This document shows, one piece after another, positions 8,696 through 18,268 of a DNA stretch of 64,000 nucleotides (position 1 is its first letter; each line of letters starts with the position of its first letter). The stretch covers positions 1-64,000 of the forward strand of contig NZ_VIRM01000019.1 in NCBI RefSeq assembly GCF_006874475.1, given 5' to 3'. The notes under the pieces were generated by a model, which did no database searches, was not told the DNA's origin, and saw only the letters and a list, made by a program, of their open reading frames with translations. The position numbers and the translations under genes were made by a program. Source of the stretch: Microbispora hainanensis. GTDB taxonomy: Bacteria > Actinomycetota > Actinomycetes > Streptosporangiales > Streptosporangiaceae.

Positions 8696-10399
8696 TCAGC
8701 CTTCCCCTCTGGTGACGGTCGCGCGGTAGCCGGGCGCGCCGTCGAGCAGCTCCCGGTGGGTGCCCTGGGCCCGCACCACGCCGTCCTCGACGTACAGCAC
8801 GTGGTCGGCCCGGTCGAGCACGAGCGGGCTGGTAGTGCAGACCAGGGTCGTCCGGCCCGCCCGCGCCTTGCCCAGCCGTCCGGCGACGCGTGCCTCCGTG
8901 TGCGCGTCGACGGCGCTGGTGGGCTCGACCAGGATCAGGATCTCCGCATCGGCGAGCAGCGCCCGGGTCAGCCGCAGCCGCTGCTGCTGACCGCCGGAGA
9001 ACTCGCGGCCCGACTCGGCCACGTGCGCGTCCAGGCCCTCGGGCAGCGCCGCCACGATGTCCTCGGCGCACGAGGCGTACAGCGCCTGGCGGACGTCCTC
9101 GTCGGTGGCCGTGCCCCGCACGTCGAGCTCGTCGCGCAGCCGTCCGGTGAACAGTCGCGCGCCGTTGTCGGCCACCAGGATGTGCCGCCTGAGCTCGGCG
9201 ATCGGCAGCTCCGCCAGCGGCGTGCCGCCGAGCGTGACGTCGCCGGGGGCGAACCTGCCCAGGCGGTCGGCGATGGCGATGGCGTCCTCCGGCGTGGCCG
9301 CCGCGAGCGCGGTGAGCCGGCCGGGCCGGACCTCGACGCCCGACTCTCCGTCGCGCAGCGTGCCCGGCAGCGCGTGCGGGTCTCCGGAACGGCGGTCGCC
9401 GCCGGTGATCTCGGGCTCCAGCGACAGGATGCGGCAGACGCGGCGCGCCGCCACGTGCCCCTTGGTCAGCTTGTCGGCGGCCTCGGTGAGCGTGCGCAGC
9501 GGCGCGATCAGGAAGACCGCGTATCCGTAGAACGCGACGAGCTGACCGGGAGTGATGCGGCCCTCCAGCGCGAAGTGCGCGCCGAGCCAGGTCACGCACG
9601 CGATCAGCACGCCGGGCAGCAGGACCTGGGCGCCCTCCAGCAGGGACTCCACCGAGGCCACCCGCACGCCCGCCTGCCGTACGCGCTGCGACTCCTCGCG
9701 GTAGCGGGCGGCGAAGACCTGCTCGCCGCCGATGCCGCGCAGCACCCGCAGGCCGGCCACGATGTCGGCGGCCCGGGTGGCCAGGTCGCCCTGCAGGTCG
9801 CGCTGCGCGTGCTGGCGCCGGTGCAGCGGCTTGAGCAGGGGACCCACCGCGGCCGCCATGAGCGGCACTCCGATCAGCACGACCAGGCCGAGCGGCACCG
9901 AGGTGGCGATGAGGATCACGGTCACCGCGACGACGGCGACGGCCGCACCGGTGCCTCGCAGGAGGATGTCCATGGCGTTGCCGATGTGCGCGATGTCGGA
10001 GTTGCCCACGCTGACGACCTCGCCCGTCGAGAGGCGTTTCGGCAGCGTCGCCCCGAGCCGGGTCGCCTGCCGTACGGTCACCTGCACGGTGCGGTAGGCG
10101 GCCGACAGCCAGGTCACGACGGCGAAGCGGTGGCGCATGACCCCCGCGACCGCCTGGAGCACGCCGAGACCGAGCACCACCGCCGACCACCTGATCAGCG
10201 TGTCCGCGTCCCGCTGGGCCATCGCGTCGACCGCCTTGCCCAGGGCCGCCGGCACGAGCGCCTGCCCCAGCCACCACAGCACCGCCAGGCCGACTCCGGC
10301 CAGCATCGTAGAGCCCTGGCCGCGGGCCACCCACCACAGGTAGCGCAGCGGCCCGCGGGCGTCTGGAATGCCGGGATCGGCCACAGGAAGAGTGCGCAT
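8696..10399 (-). CDS. ABC exporter half-transporter, degenerate-Walker subunit
   Basis: The product is 567 residues from the ATG at 10399 (MRTLPVADPG). It has an ABC exporter membrane domain (about 20-305) and a nucleotide-binding domain whose P-loop is lost: the Walker A position reads AAATPEDAIA instead of GxxGxGKST. Walker B is ILILVEPTSAVD, so the usual Asp before the Glu is Val. The signature FSGGQQQRLRL is intact. The H-loop position lies in LVCTTSPLVL, where the usual His is absent. This is the non-hydrolysing partner of a heterodimer whose good site combines its own signature with the Walker A/B of the downstream gene. The operon faces the HTH gene across two operators (10465-10508), which may control it. 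Confidence 0.9.
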   Translation of the reverse strand: MRTLPVADPGIPDARGPLRYLWWVARGQGSTMLAGVGLAVLWWLGQALVPAALGKAVDAMAQRDADTLIRWSAVVLGLGVLQAVAGVMRHRFAVVTWLSAAYRTVQVTVRQATRLGATLPKRLSTGEVVSVGNSDIAHIGNAMDILLRGTGAAVAVVAVTVILIATSVPLGLVVLIGVPLMAAAVGPLLKPLHRRQHAQRDLQGDLATRAADIVAGLRVLRGIGGEQVFAARYREESQRVRQAGVRVASVESLLEGAQVLLPGVLIACVTWLGAHFALEGRITPGQLVAFYGYAVFLIAPLRTLTEAADKLTKGHVAARRVCRILSLEPEITGGDRRSGDPHALPGTLRDGESGVEVRPGRLTALAAATPEDAIAIADRLGRFAPGDVTLGGTPLAELPIAELRRHILVADNGARLFTGRLRDELDVRGTATDEDVRQALYASCAEDIVAALPEGLDAHVAESGREFSGGQQQRLRLTRALLADAEILILVEPTSAVDAHTEARVAGRLGKARAGRTTLVCTTSPLVLDRADHVLYVEDGVVRAQGTHRELLDGAPGYRATVTRGEG

Positions 10400-10464
10400 G
10401 GTCGTTCCAGGCTCGCAAACACGCAGGTCGAGGGGCAAACCGTTTTCCCCGCACACACCGGTTC

Positions 10465-10480
10465 GTCAACCAAGGTTGAC
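10465..10480. promoter_or_regulatory. Palindromic operator 1
   Basis: GTCAACCAAGGTTGAC is a perfect inverted repeat with 7-nt arms and a 2-nt centre. It lies between the divergent ABC exporter operon and the HTH gene, with its centre 28 bp from a second copy of the same half-site pair. The spacing is nearly three helical turns, which suits two dimers on one DNA face. Confidence 0.75.
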
Positions 10481-10492
10481 ATCCGGCCATCT

Positions 10493-10508
10493 GTCAACCT
10501 ATGTTGAC
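10493..10508. promoter_or_regulatory. Palindromic operator 2
   Basis: GTCAACCTATGTTGAC has perfect 6-nt arms, GTCAAC and GTTGAC, around 4 nt. It ends 3 bp before the ATG of the HTH gene at 10512, leaving no room for a Shine-Dalgarno. The HTH messenger is therefore probably leaderless and blocked when this site is occupied. Confidence 0.75.
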
Positions 10509-10511
10509 GAC

Positions 10512-10745
10512 ATGAGCGATACGGCACAACTGGCGAGCGACGCCGGCAGCCGCGACCCGGCCGTCGGCCTGCGGGCCGTACGGGCCCTGCGGCTCCTGGT
10601 GGAACGGCTCGAAGCGCTGCAGGTGGAGAACGCCCGCAACGCCGGGTGGTCCTGGCAGGACATCGCGCTCCTGCTCGGGGTGTCCCGGCAGGCGGTGCAC
10701 AAGAAGTACGCGGGCGGGCGAGGACTGCTGAGACGGGAGAAGTAG
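10512..10745 (+). CDS. Small HTH DNA-binding protein, probable local autoregulator
   Basis: The product is 77 residues from the ATG at 10512. Nearly all of it is a helix-turn-helix: a leading helix (VRALRLLVERLEALQVENA) and then GWSWQDIALLLGVSRQAVHKKYAG, a sigma-region-4-like recognition unit, ending in RRLLRREK-type basic residues. Upstream in-frame sequence is the operator region, so I reject longer starts. The stop codon (TAG 10743-10745) directly abuts the ATG of the Clp-N gene, so the two are one operon. The paired GTCAAC/GTTGAC palindromes beside its start are the natural target. Similar HTH plus Clp-N pairs occur in other actinomycetes; their role is not established. Confidence 0.8.
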   Translation: MSDTAQLASDAGSRDPAVGLRAVRALRLLVERLEALQVENARNAGWSWQDIALLLGVSRQAVHKKYAGGRGLLRREK

Positions 10746-11303
10746 ATGCTGGAAAGGTTCACCAACGACGCCCGGCAGGTCGTCGTACACGCCGAGGAGC
10801 AGGCCAGGGAGCTCAGGCACGGGCAGGTGGGCACCGAGCACCTGCTGCTCGGCCTGCTGAGCCGTCCGGAGACGCTGTCGGCCCGGCTCCTCGCGGCCCG
10901 CGGGATCACCCACGAGCGGGTGCGGACGGAGGTCGTGCGGATCCTCGGCGACGCCACGGGCGGGGACATCGACGCCGAGGCCCTGGAGTCGATCGGAATC
11001 GACCTGTCGGCCGTCCGGGAGAAGATCGAGGAGGTCTTCGGCGTCGGGGCCCTCGACCGGGAGCCGCGCCGCGATCGCCGGGGGGCTCTCCTCAGCGGGC
11101 GCCGGGCCCCGTTCAGCCCGCGGGCCAAGAAGACGCTCGAACTCGCGCTGCGCGAGGCCATCGCGCTCAAGAGCAGGGACATCCGCGACGGGCACGTCCT
11201 CCTCGGCGTCATCCGCGAGGGCGAGGGCCTGGGCGTACGGATCCTGACCGGCGCCGGGGTCGACCTGTCCGAGCTGCGGACGGAGGTCAGGAGCGCGCTC
11301 TGA
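10746..11303 (+). CDS. Clp N-terminal (Clp_N) double-repeat protein
   Basis: The product is 185 residues containing two Clp_N repeats: MLERFTNDARQVVVHAEEQARELRHGQVGTEHLLLGLL (about 1-70) and FSPRAKKTLELALREAI...GHVLLGVIREGEGLGVRIL (about 108-180). These are the substrate/adaptor-binding repeats found at the N terminus of ClpC and ClpA. No AAA+ module follows, so it is a stand-alone Clp_N protein. It may act as an adaptor, decoy or sensor for Clp unfoldases; this is inference. It is translationally coupled to the upstream HTH gene (0 bp gap) and converges on the first STAS gene. Confidence 0.88.
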   Translation: MLERFTNDARQVVVHAEEQARELRHGQVGTEHLLLGLLSRPETLSARLLAARGITHERVRTEVVRILGDATGGDIDAEALESIGIDLSAVREKIEEVFGVGALDREPRRDRRGALLSGRRAPFSPRAKKTLELALREAIALKSRDIRDGHVLLGVIREGEGLGVRILTGAGVDLSELRTEVRSAL

Positions 11304-11332
11304 CCTGCTTCAGCCGCGCCATTCAGCCGCTG

Positions 11333-11755
11333 TCAGCCGTCCAGCGCCGCCACGGCGTCCTCGACGGTCTCGTGGATGGGGAACGCGGCGTGGAGCCCGG
11401 TCACCGTGAGAATCCGCAGGAAAACGCCCCGGACTCCGGCGAGCTTCAGGAACCCGCCCGCCTCCACGGCGTGGTCGTGCGTCTCCAGCAGCAGCCTCAG
11501 GCCCATGGAGTCGCAGAAGGTCAGCTCGGAGGCGTCCACGACCAGCCGGACGGCGCCCTCGTCCGGCAGCGTGCCGAACGACGTGCCGAACGACGTGCCG
11601 GACGACGTGCCGGACGACTCGCCGGACGACTCGTCGAACAACTTGCCGAACACGGTGCGCAGCCGCTCGCCGGAGATCACGTCCAGCTCGCCGGTCAGGG
11701 TGACGAGAGTGTGCGTCGCCTCATGGCGCACCGTGACGCCAAGTCTCGTCGTCAT
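11333..11755 (-). CDS. STAS-domain anti-anti-sigma factor with repeat insert
   Basis: The product is 140 residues from the ATG at 11755, preceded by GAGGGCAGGCG. It has a STAS core: HTLVTLTGELDVISGERLR, then LVVDASELTFCDSMGLRLLL, where the Ser of CDS-x-GL is the usual phosphorylation site of SpoIIAA/RsbV proteins, then LAGVRGVFLRILTVTGL. Between beta-2 and the DASEL strand lies an insert encoded by six 12-nt units, giving SSGESSGTSSGTSFGT. It presumably works in partner switching with an anti-sigma kinase that is not in this window. The downstream neighbour on the same strand (higher coordinates) is a second STAS gene. Confidence 0.88.
   Translation of the reverse strand: MTTRLGVTVRHEATHTLVTLTGELDVISGERLRTVFGKLFDESSGESSGTSSGTSFGTSFGTLPDEGAVRLVVDASELTFCDSMGLRLLLETHDHAVEAGGFLKLAGVRGVFLRILTVTGLHAAFPIHETVEDAVAALDG
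11571..11642 (-). repeat. Six 12-nt tandem units inside the STAS gene
   Basis: On the plus strand the units are GTGCCGAACGAC (twice), GTGCCGGACGAC (twice), TCGCCGGACGAC and TCGTCGAACAAC. They are in frame and encode SSGE/SSGT/SFGT-like tetrapeptides in a loop of the STAS fold. Confidence 0.9.
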
Positions 11756-11860
11756 CGCCTGCCCTCGTCGCGGAAGACCCTCCTCATGGAGGATCTGCAC
11801 AGAAGATCTACACAGAAGTTACACCTCCGGCCACCCTCGAAGGCAGGGGGAGGCAGGCGC

Positions 11861-12280
11861 TCAACGGCCGCCGGCGATCTCGTACAACCCGCCGGTATCG
11901 GAGTCAGAGCCTCCGTCCGTCGCCTGGGCGAGCGCCTCCGCGACCGTCGGGTGCTGCTCGAACACGTTGCGCAGGCCGGTGATCGTCAGCACCCGGCGCA
12001 GCACGCCCTGCACGCCGCTCAGTATGAACCGGACGTTCAGGGCCTGGCCGCGCTGCAACGCGGAGATCAGCTCGCTGAGCCCGCGCGAATCGCAGAACCC
12101 CAGTTCGGCCACGTCGAGCACGATGACGGACGTCCCGGGCGACTTCCAGAGCCCATCCAGCTCGTCATGGAGCAGGTGAACGGTGCCGGCGTCGAGGTCG
12201 CCTTCCACCCGCACGACGACGGCCGCGCCGTGGACTGCGGACGCGACCTTCAAGGTGGAACGTGGACCGGTCACGGACAT
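11861..12280 (-). CDS. STAS-domain anti-anti-sigma factor
   Basis: The product is 139 residues. The ATG at 12280 follows GAGGGAGTGAGC, a good ribosome site; a GTG two codons upstream is a weaker choice. The STAS core reads VVVRVEGDLDAGTVHLLHDEL, IVLDVAELGFCDSRGLSELI with the phospho-acceptor Ser, and LSGVQGVLRRVLTITGL. This is the RsbV/SpoIIAA type: when dephosphorylated by a PP2C phosphatase it would bind an anti-sigma factor and free a sigma factor. It is close in sequence to the neighbouring STAS gene at 11333, suggesting an old duplication. The RsbU-like phosphatase at 17117 is a possible partner. Confidence 0.88.
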   Translation of the reverse strand: MSVTGPRSTLKVASAVHGAAVVVRVEGDLDAGTVHLLHDELDGLWKSPGTSVIVLDVAELGFCDSRGLSELISALQRGQALNVRFILSGVQGVLRRVLTITGLRNVFEQHPTVAEALAQATDGGSDSDTGGLYEIAGGR

Positions 12281-12393
12281 GCTCACTCCCTCGCCTGCGG
12301 AGACACGGCAGGCGTGTTACGCCAACACAAAGCACACGTTACCCAGGAGGTGAGGTCATTATGTTCCGGCCGACCGGCCCACGTCCTCTTCCG

Positions 12394-13130
12394 CTACTTG
12401 GAAGCCGCCTTGAGGTAGTCGGCGTTCATCCGGGCGATCGTGTCGAACGGGATGCCCTTCGGGCACACCGCCGTGCACTCGCCGGTGTTGGTGCAGCCGC
12501 CGAAGCCCTCGGCGTCCATCTGCTCGACCATCGCCCGGGCGCGCGACTCGCGCTCCGGCTGGCCCTGCGGCAGCAGGCTCAGGTGAGTGATCTTCGCCGC
12601 GGTGAACAGCGACGCCGAGCCGTTCGGGCAGGCCGCGACGCAGGCGCCACAGCCGATGCAGGTCGCGGCGTCGAACGCGGCGTCGGCGTCGGCCTTGGGC
12701 ACCGGGACGGAGTGCGCCTCCGGGGCGGACCCGGTGGGCACGGAGACGAAGCCGCCCGCCTGGATGATCCGGTCGAACGCCGACCTGTCCACGACGAGGT
12801 CCTTGACCACCGGGAACGCCGCGGCCCGCCACGGCTCGATCGTGATGGTGTCGCCGTCCTTGAAGTGCCGCATGTGCAGCTGGCAGGTCGTGGTGAGCTT
12901 CTGCTCGCCGTGCGCGACGCCGTTGATGACCATGCCGCACATGCCGCAGATGCCCTCGCGGCAGTCGTGGTCGAAGGCGACCGGGTCGTCGCCCTCCAGG
13001 ATCAGCCGCTCGTTGAGGACGTCGAGCATCTCCAGGAACGACATGTCAGGCGAGACGTCGTCGACCCGGTAGGTCACCATCCGTCCCTTGTCCGACGAGC
13101 CGTTCTGCCGCCAGATCTTGAGGGTCAGGT

Positions 13131-13134
<4 letters not shown>
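12394..13134 (-). CDS. sdhB: Succinate dehydrogenase/fumarate reductase iron-sulfur subunit (complex 1)
   Basis: The product is 246 residues. The N-terminal ferredoxin domain has the [2Fe-2S] set [10 protein letters not shown] plus a later C (TTTCQLH). The C-terminal domain has [12 protein letters not shown] and [12 protein letters not shown], which supply the [4Fe-4S] and [3Fe-4S] ligands. It carries electrons from the flavoprotein to the membrane anchor. The GTG start at 13134 overlaps the sdhA stop by four bases (GTGA), so translation is coupled. It is the last gene of a minus-strand sdhC-sdhA-sdhB operon. Confidence 0.95.
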
Positions 13135-15068
<1,934 letters not shown>

Positions 15069-15109
15069 GGTCTCCTCCTCCTGCTGCTGCTGCGCGCGGC
15101 GACGGAACT

Positions 15110-15889
15110 TCACTTGACCACTCCGATCAGAATGCAGACGGGCGCGGAGACGAACCCGATCACCAGCACCGCCGAGACCGCGACTGCGGTCGTCTGCAGC
15201 GTGCTGCGGACGCGGGGACGGCGGGTCAGGCCGAGCGTCTGGAACGCGCTCCACAGGCCGTGGCGCAGGTGGAAGCCGACCATCACCATGGCGACCAGGT
15301 AGAACAGCGCCACCCACCAGCGGTCGGGCTGGAAGCCGGCGATCATGCGGGCGTACGGCGTGGCGTCGCCGCCCTCGGGGTTCACCGTGCCGAAGGTCAT
15401 GTCCAGCAGGTGCCAGATCACGAACAGCACGATGATCACGCCGCCATACCGCATGGTGTGCGTGGCATACCCGTTGGCCTGCGACTTCCGCTTGGCCGCG
15501 TACTTCACGGGCCGCGCCTTGGCCGCCCGGCGGGCGAGCGACACCGCCGCCCACATGTGCAGCACGACGCAGACCACGAGCACGATCTCGGTGATCGTCA
15601 GCACCGTCCGGTTCGGCAGCGCCGGCGAGCCCACGGTGCGCAACCATTCGGCATAGTGGTTGAAGGAGTCGGCACCCAAGAAGATCTTGAGGTTGCCCAG
15701 CATGTGGGCGATCAGGAAGAGCACGAGAACGGCGCCCGTGACGGCCATGACGGCCTTCCTGCCGGCCGAGGTGCCGAGCAGGCCACGACGGGCGGGTGTG
15801 CGGGGGGAACTATGCGTGGGGACCGGCGCGGTCGCCGAACCGCGATCCGCGGAAGCGGAGTCCACATTGTGGTCAACAGTGGCAGTCAC
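15110..15889 (-). CDS. sdhC: Succinate dehydrogenase cytochrome b membrane anchor (complex 1, type B)
   Basis: The product is 259 residues starting at a GTG, with a disordered N terminus of ~40 residues and five membrane helices. Each of several helices has a His that can bind the two hemes b or quinone: [26 protein letters not shown] and [11 protein letters not shown]. This single-subunit anchor is typical of type-B succinate:menaquinone oxidoreductases and fumarate reductases. It is the first gene of the operon, divergent from the LysR gene. A promoter (-35 TTGGAC, -10 TAGCGT on the minus strand, 15898-15927) lies immediately upstream. Confidence 0.93.
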   Translation of the reverse strand: MTATVDHNVDSASADRGSATAPVPTHSSPRTPARRGLLGTSAGRKAVMAVTGAVLVLFLIAHMLGNLKIFLGADSFNHYAEWLRTVGSPALPNRTVLTITEIVLVVCVVLHMWAAVSLARRAAKARPVKYAAKRKSQANGYATHTMRYGGVIIVLFVIWHLLDMTFGTVNPEGGDATPYARMIAGFQPDRWWVALFYLVAMVMVGFHLRHGLWSAFQTLGLTRRPRVRSTLQTTAVAVSAVLVIGFVSAPVCILIGVVK

Positions 15890-15897
15890 GGCTCCAC

Positions 15898-15927
15898 ACG
15901 CTAGGTTTGCGCTGTTCAGACGTCCAA
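15898..15927 (-). promoter_or_regulatory. Probable promoter of the first sdh operon
   Basis: Read on the minus strand, TTGGAC (15927-15922) and TAGCGT (15903-15898) are separated by 18 nt. The GTG start of sdhC is about 9 nt after the -10, so the messenger would have almost no leader. One LysR-type palindrome lies about 22-36 bp upstream of the -35. Confidence 0.6.
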
Positions 15928-15948
15928 GTCATGGCAGGTCTGGTTTCG

Positions 15949-15963
15949 ATAGCCCGGGGCTAT
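15949..15963. promoter_or_regulatory. LysR-type box 1 in the sdhC-lysR intergenic region
   Basis: ATAGCCCGGGGCTAT has perfect 6-nt arms (ATAGCC / GGCTAT) and a 3-nt centre and contains the T-N11-A core of LysR regulator sites. The same arms recur at 16068. Confidence 0.75.
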
Positions 15964-16067
15964 GTGCTCTGCCCCACCCCGTTTCCCAGAGTCGAAGGTC
16001 CCGGGGATGTGCGACGAAATTCACACCCGGGGGCTACCCGTGGGGGCGCATGAAGCCGACTTTCGCG

Positions 16068-16082
16068 ATAGCCCTAGGCTAT
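16068..16082. promoter_or_regulatory. LysR-type box 2 at the lysR start
   Basis: ATAGCCCTAGGCTAT has the same perfect arms and T-N11-A core as box 1. It ends 6 bp before the GTG of the LysR gene, a position that would allow autorepression. A looser half site, GGGGGCTACCC, lies between the two at about 16030. Confidence 0.75.
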
Positions 16083-16088
16083 TGAGGT

Positions 16089-17015
16089 GTGCAGCTCCAG
16101 CAACTGGCCTATTTCACGGCCGTGGCCGAGACGCGGCACTTCACCCAGGCCGCGGAGCGGATGCGGGTCGCCCAGCCGTCGCTGAGCAAGCAGATCAAGA
16201 GCCTGGAGACCGAGCTGGGCGCGCCTCTGTTCAGCCGGGCCCGGGGCAACGTCACGCTCACCGCGGCGGGTGAGGCGCTGCTCCCGCTCGCGCGCCGCAT
16301 GCTCGCCGACGCCGAGACCGCCCGGCGCGAGGTCGCCGAGCTGGCCGGGCTGCGACGGGGACGGGTGCGCCTCGGCGCGACCCCGTCGCTGTGCGCCGGG
16401 CTGCTGGCCGACGTGCTGGCCCGCTTCCACCGCGACTACCCCGGCGTGGAGCTGAAGGTCGAGGAGGGCGGGTCGCGCGACCTCGTCCGCGACCTCGCCC
16501 GGGGCCAGCTCGATCTGGCGCTGATCATCCTGCCGCTGCAGAGCAGCGACCCCTCCCTGGTGACCCAGGAGATCCTGAGCGAGAACCTCGTCGTCGCCTC
16601 CACCTCGCCCCGGGGGCGCAGGCCGTACATGCGGATCGAGGACCTGCGCGGACGGCCCATGGTCATGTTCCGCCGGGGCTACGACGTGCGCGAGGCGACG
16701 CTGGCGGCCTGCCGGCAGGCGGGGTTCGAGCCGCGCTTCGCCGTGGAGGGCGGGGAGATGGACGCGGTGCTGCGGTTCGTCGAGGCGGGGCTGGGCATCG
16801 CGGTGGTGCCCTCGATGGTGCTGGAGAACCGGCCGAGGCTGACGGGCACCCCGTTGCTGCCCGGGCTGCGCCGTACGGTCGCCCTCGCGCACCGCAAGGA
16901 CGTGGAGCCGACCCGGGCCGCGCAGGCCTTCCGCGCCACGCTGTTGTCGTTCCTCGGCGAGGCCGCGCGTGATGGAACCCTTCCTCAGGGAATAGAGGCG
17001 CTCGTTGACGTTTGA
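16089..17015 (+). CDS. LysR-family transcriptional regulator, probable controller of sdh
   Basis: The product is 308 residues from a GTG at 16089. The N-terminal winged HTH reads MQLQQLAYFTAVAETRHFTQAAERMRVAQPSLSKQIKSLE, and the rest is the two-lobed effector domain (RVRLGATPSLCAGLLADVL; GLGIAVVPSMV). LysR proteins commonly control the divergent gene, here sdhC, and themselves. Two identical-arm palindromes in the 199-bp shared region support this. The effector is not evident; a TCA acid is a reasonable guess only. Confidence 0.92.
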   Translation: MQLQQLAYFTAVAETRHFTQAAERMRVAQPSLSKQIKSLETELGAPLFSRARGNVTLTAAGEALLPLARRMLADAETARREVAELAGLRRGRVRLGATPSLCAGLLADVLARFHRDYPGVELKVEEGGSRDLVRDLARGQLDLALIILPLQSSDPSLVTQEILSENLVVASTSPRGRRPYMRIEDLRGRPMVMFRRGYDVREATLAACRQAGFEPRFAVEGGEMDAVLRFVEAGLGIAVVPSMVLENRPRLTGTPLLPGLRRTVALAHRKDVEPTRAAQAFRATLLSFLGEAARDGTLPQGIEALVDV

Positions 17016-17116
17016 GCCCTGACCTCCCCGACCTCCCTGACCGAGCGGTTTCCAGACGATAGGTTTGTGCGAACGATGCTGCACGACGATGCTGCCGACG
17101 CTGACGAGAGGCGTTC

Positions 17117-18268
17117 GTGACCCCCCTCTCCCCTGATCTGCCCGATCCGCTCACCCTCCTGCTGATCGAGGACGACGCCGGCGACGCGTTTCTCGTCGAG
17201 GAGCTGCTGGCGGGCGCCGAGAGGCCGCCGAAGATCACCTGGGCGCGGACCCTCGCCGAGGGGCGGGCGCGGCTCACCGACGACGTGCAGTGCGTGCTCG
17301 TCGACCTCTCCCTTCCCGACGCGTCGGGGCTGGAGGCGCTGCAGCAGGTCCTCGCCATGGCCACGGACACGGCGGTGCTCGTCCTCACCGGGCTCGGGGA
17401 CGCGCACGTCGGCATCGAGGCGGTCGCCGCCGGGGCACAGGACTTCCTCGTCAAGCAGGACGTGGACGCCCGGCTGCTCATCCGCGCCATCCGCTACGCG
17501 ATCGAGCGCAAGCGCGCCGACCTCGCCATGCGCGAGCTTCTGCAGGAACGCATCGTCAGCAAGGAGAACTCCCGGCTCGAACGCGGCCTGCTGCCCGTCC
17601 CCCTGCTCGACCCCGCGCTCCTGCACCACCAGGCCCGATATCTTCCCGGGCGTGCGGGCGGGCTGCTGGCGGGCGACTTCTGGGACACGGTGCAGACGCC
17701 CGACGGCGCGGTGCACGTGCTGATCGGCGACGTGTGCGGGCACGGGCCCGACGAGGCCGCCCTCGGCACGGCGCTGCGCATCGCCTGGCGCACGCTCGTG
17801 CTGGCCGGGCAGACCGGCAACGACGTGCTGCGCACGCTCGACACGCTGCTGCGGCACGAGCGCAAGTCGCCGGAGATCTTCACCACGATGTGCACCGCGG
17901 CCATCGCCCCCGACCTGACCACCGCCCGCCTGCACGTGATCGGGCACCCGCCGCCGCTGCTGCTGCGCGACGGCGAGCTCGGCGTGGTCACCGAGACGCC
18001 GTCGGGCCCGCCGCTCGGGATCTTCCCGGGCATCGAGTGGACGTCCATCGACGTCACGCTGGGCGACCGGTGGTCGCTGCTGCTCTACACCGACGGCCTG
18101 ATCGAGGCCACGGTCGGCGAGAACCGGGACCTGCTCGGCACCGAGGGGCTCGCCAACCTGATCCGCGCCCAGGCGGGGATCGACCTCGACCGCATCATCG
18201 CCAGCCTCGACGGCGCCATGCACGACGACGTCGCGGCCGTCCTCGTGTCGCGGGGTGACGGCGAGTGA
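17117..18268 (+). CDS. Response regulator fused to PP2C-type (SpoIIE/RsbU) phosphatase
   Basis: The product is 383 residues from a GTG at 17117. Residues 10-130 are a receiver domain: acidic pair LIEDDAGD, phospho-acceptor in CVLVDLSLPD, and the Lys in DFLVKQDV. Residues ~165-380 are a PP2C phosphatase: AGDFWD, IGDVCGHGPDEA, LLLYTDGLIEA and HDDVAAVLV keep the metal-binding Asp residues. Phosphorylation of the receiver probably switches the phosphatase, which would dephosphorylate a STAS anti-anti-sigma factor such as those at 11333 and 11861. It is first in a three-gene operon; its stop overlaps the next start as GTGA. Confidence 0.93.
   Translation: MTPLSPDLPDPLTLLLIEDDAGDAFLVEELLAGAERPPKITWARTLAEGRARLTDDVQCVLVDLSLPDASGLEALQQVLAMATDTAVLVLTGLGDAHVGIEAVAAGAQDFLVKQDVDARLLIRAIRYAIERKRADLAMRELLQERIVSKENSRLERGLLPVPLLDPALLHHQARYLPGRAGGLLAGDFWDTVQTPDGAVHVLIGDVCGHGPDEAALGTALRIAWRTLVLAGQTGNDVLRTLDTLLRHERKSPEIFTTMCTAAIAPDLTTARLHVIGHPPPLLLRDGELGVVTETPSGPPLGIFPGIEWTSIDVTLGDRWSLLLYTDGLIEATVGENRDLLGTEGLANLIRAQAGIDLDRIIASLDGAMHDDVAAVLVSRGDGE

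Noticed and set aside
6945-10490. A 1181-residue minus-strand frame suggesting a fused ABC transporter
   Set aside because: The upstream half is the wrong frame of the partner gene; the partner is encoded correctly in another frame and ends at 8696.
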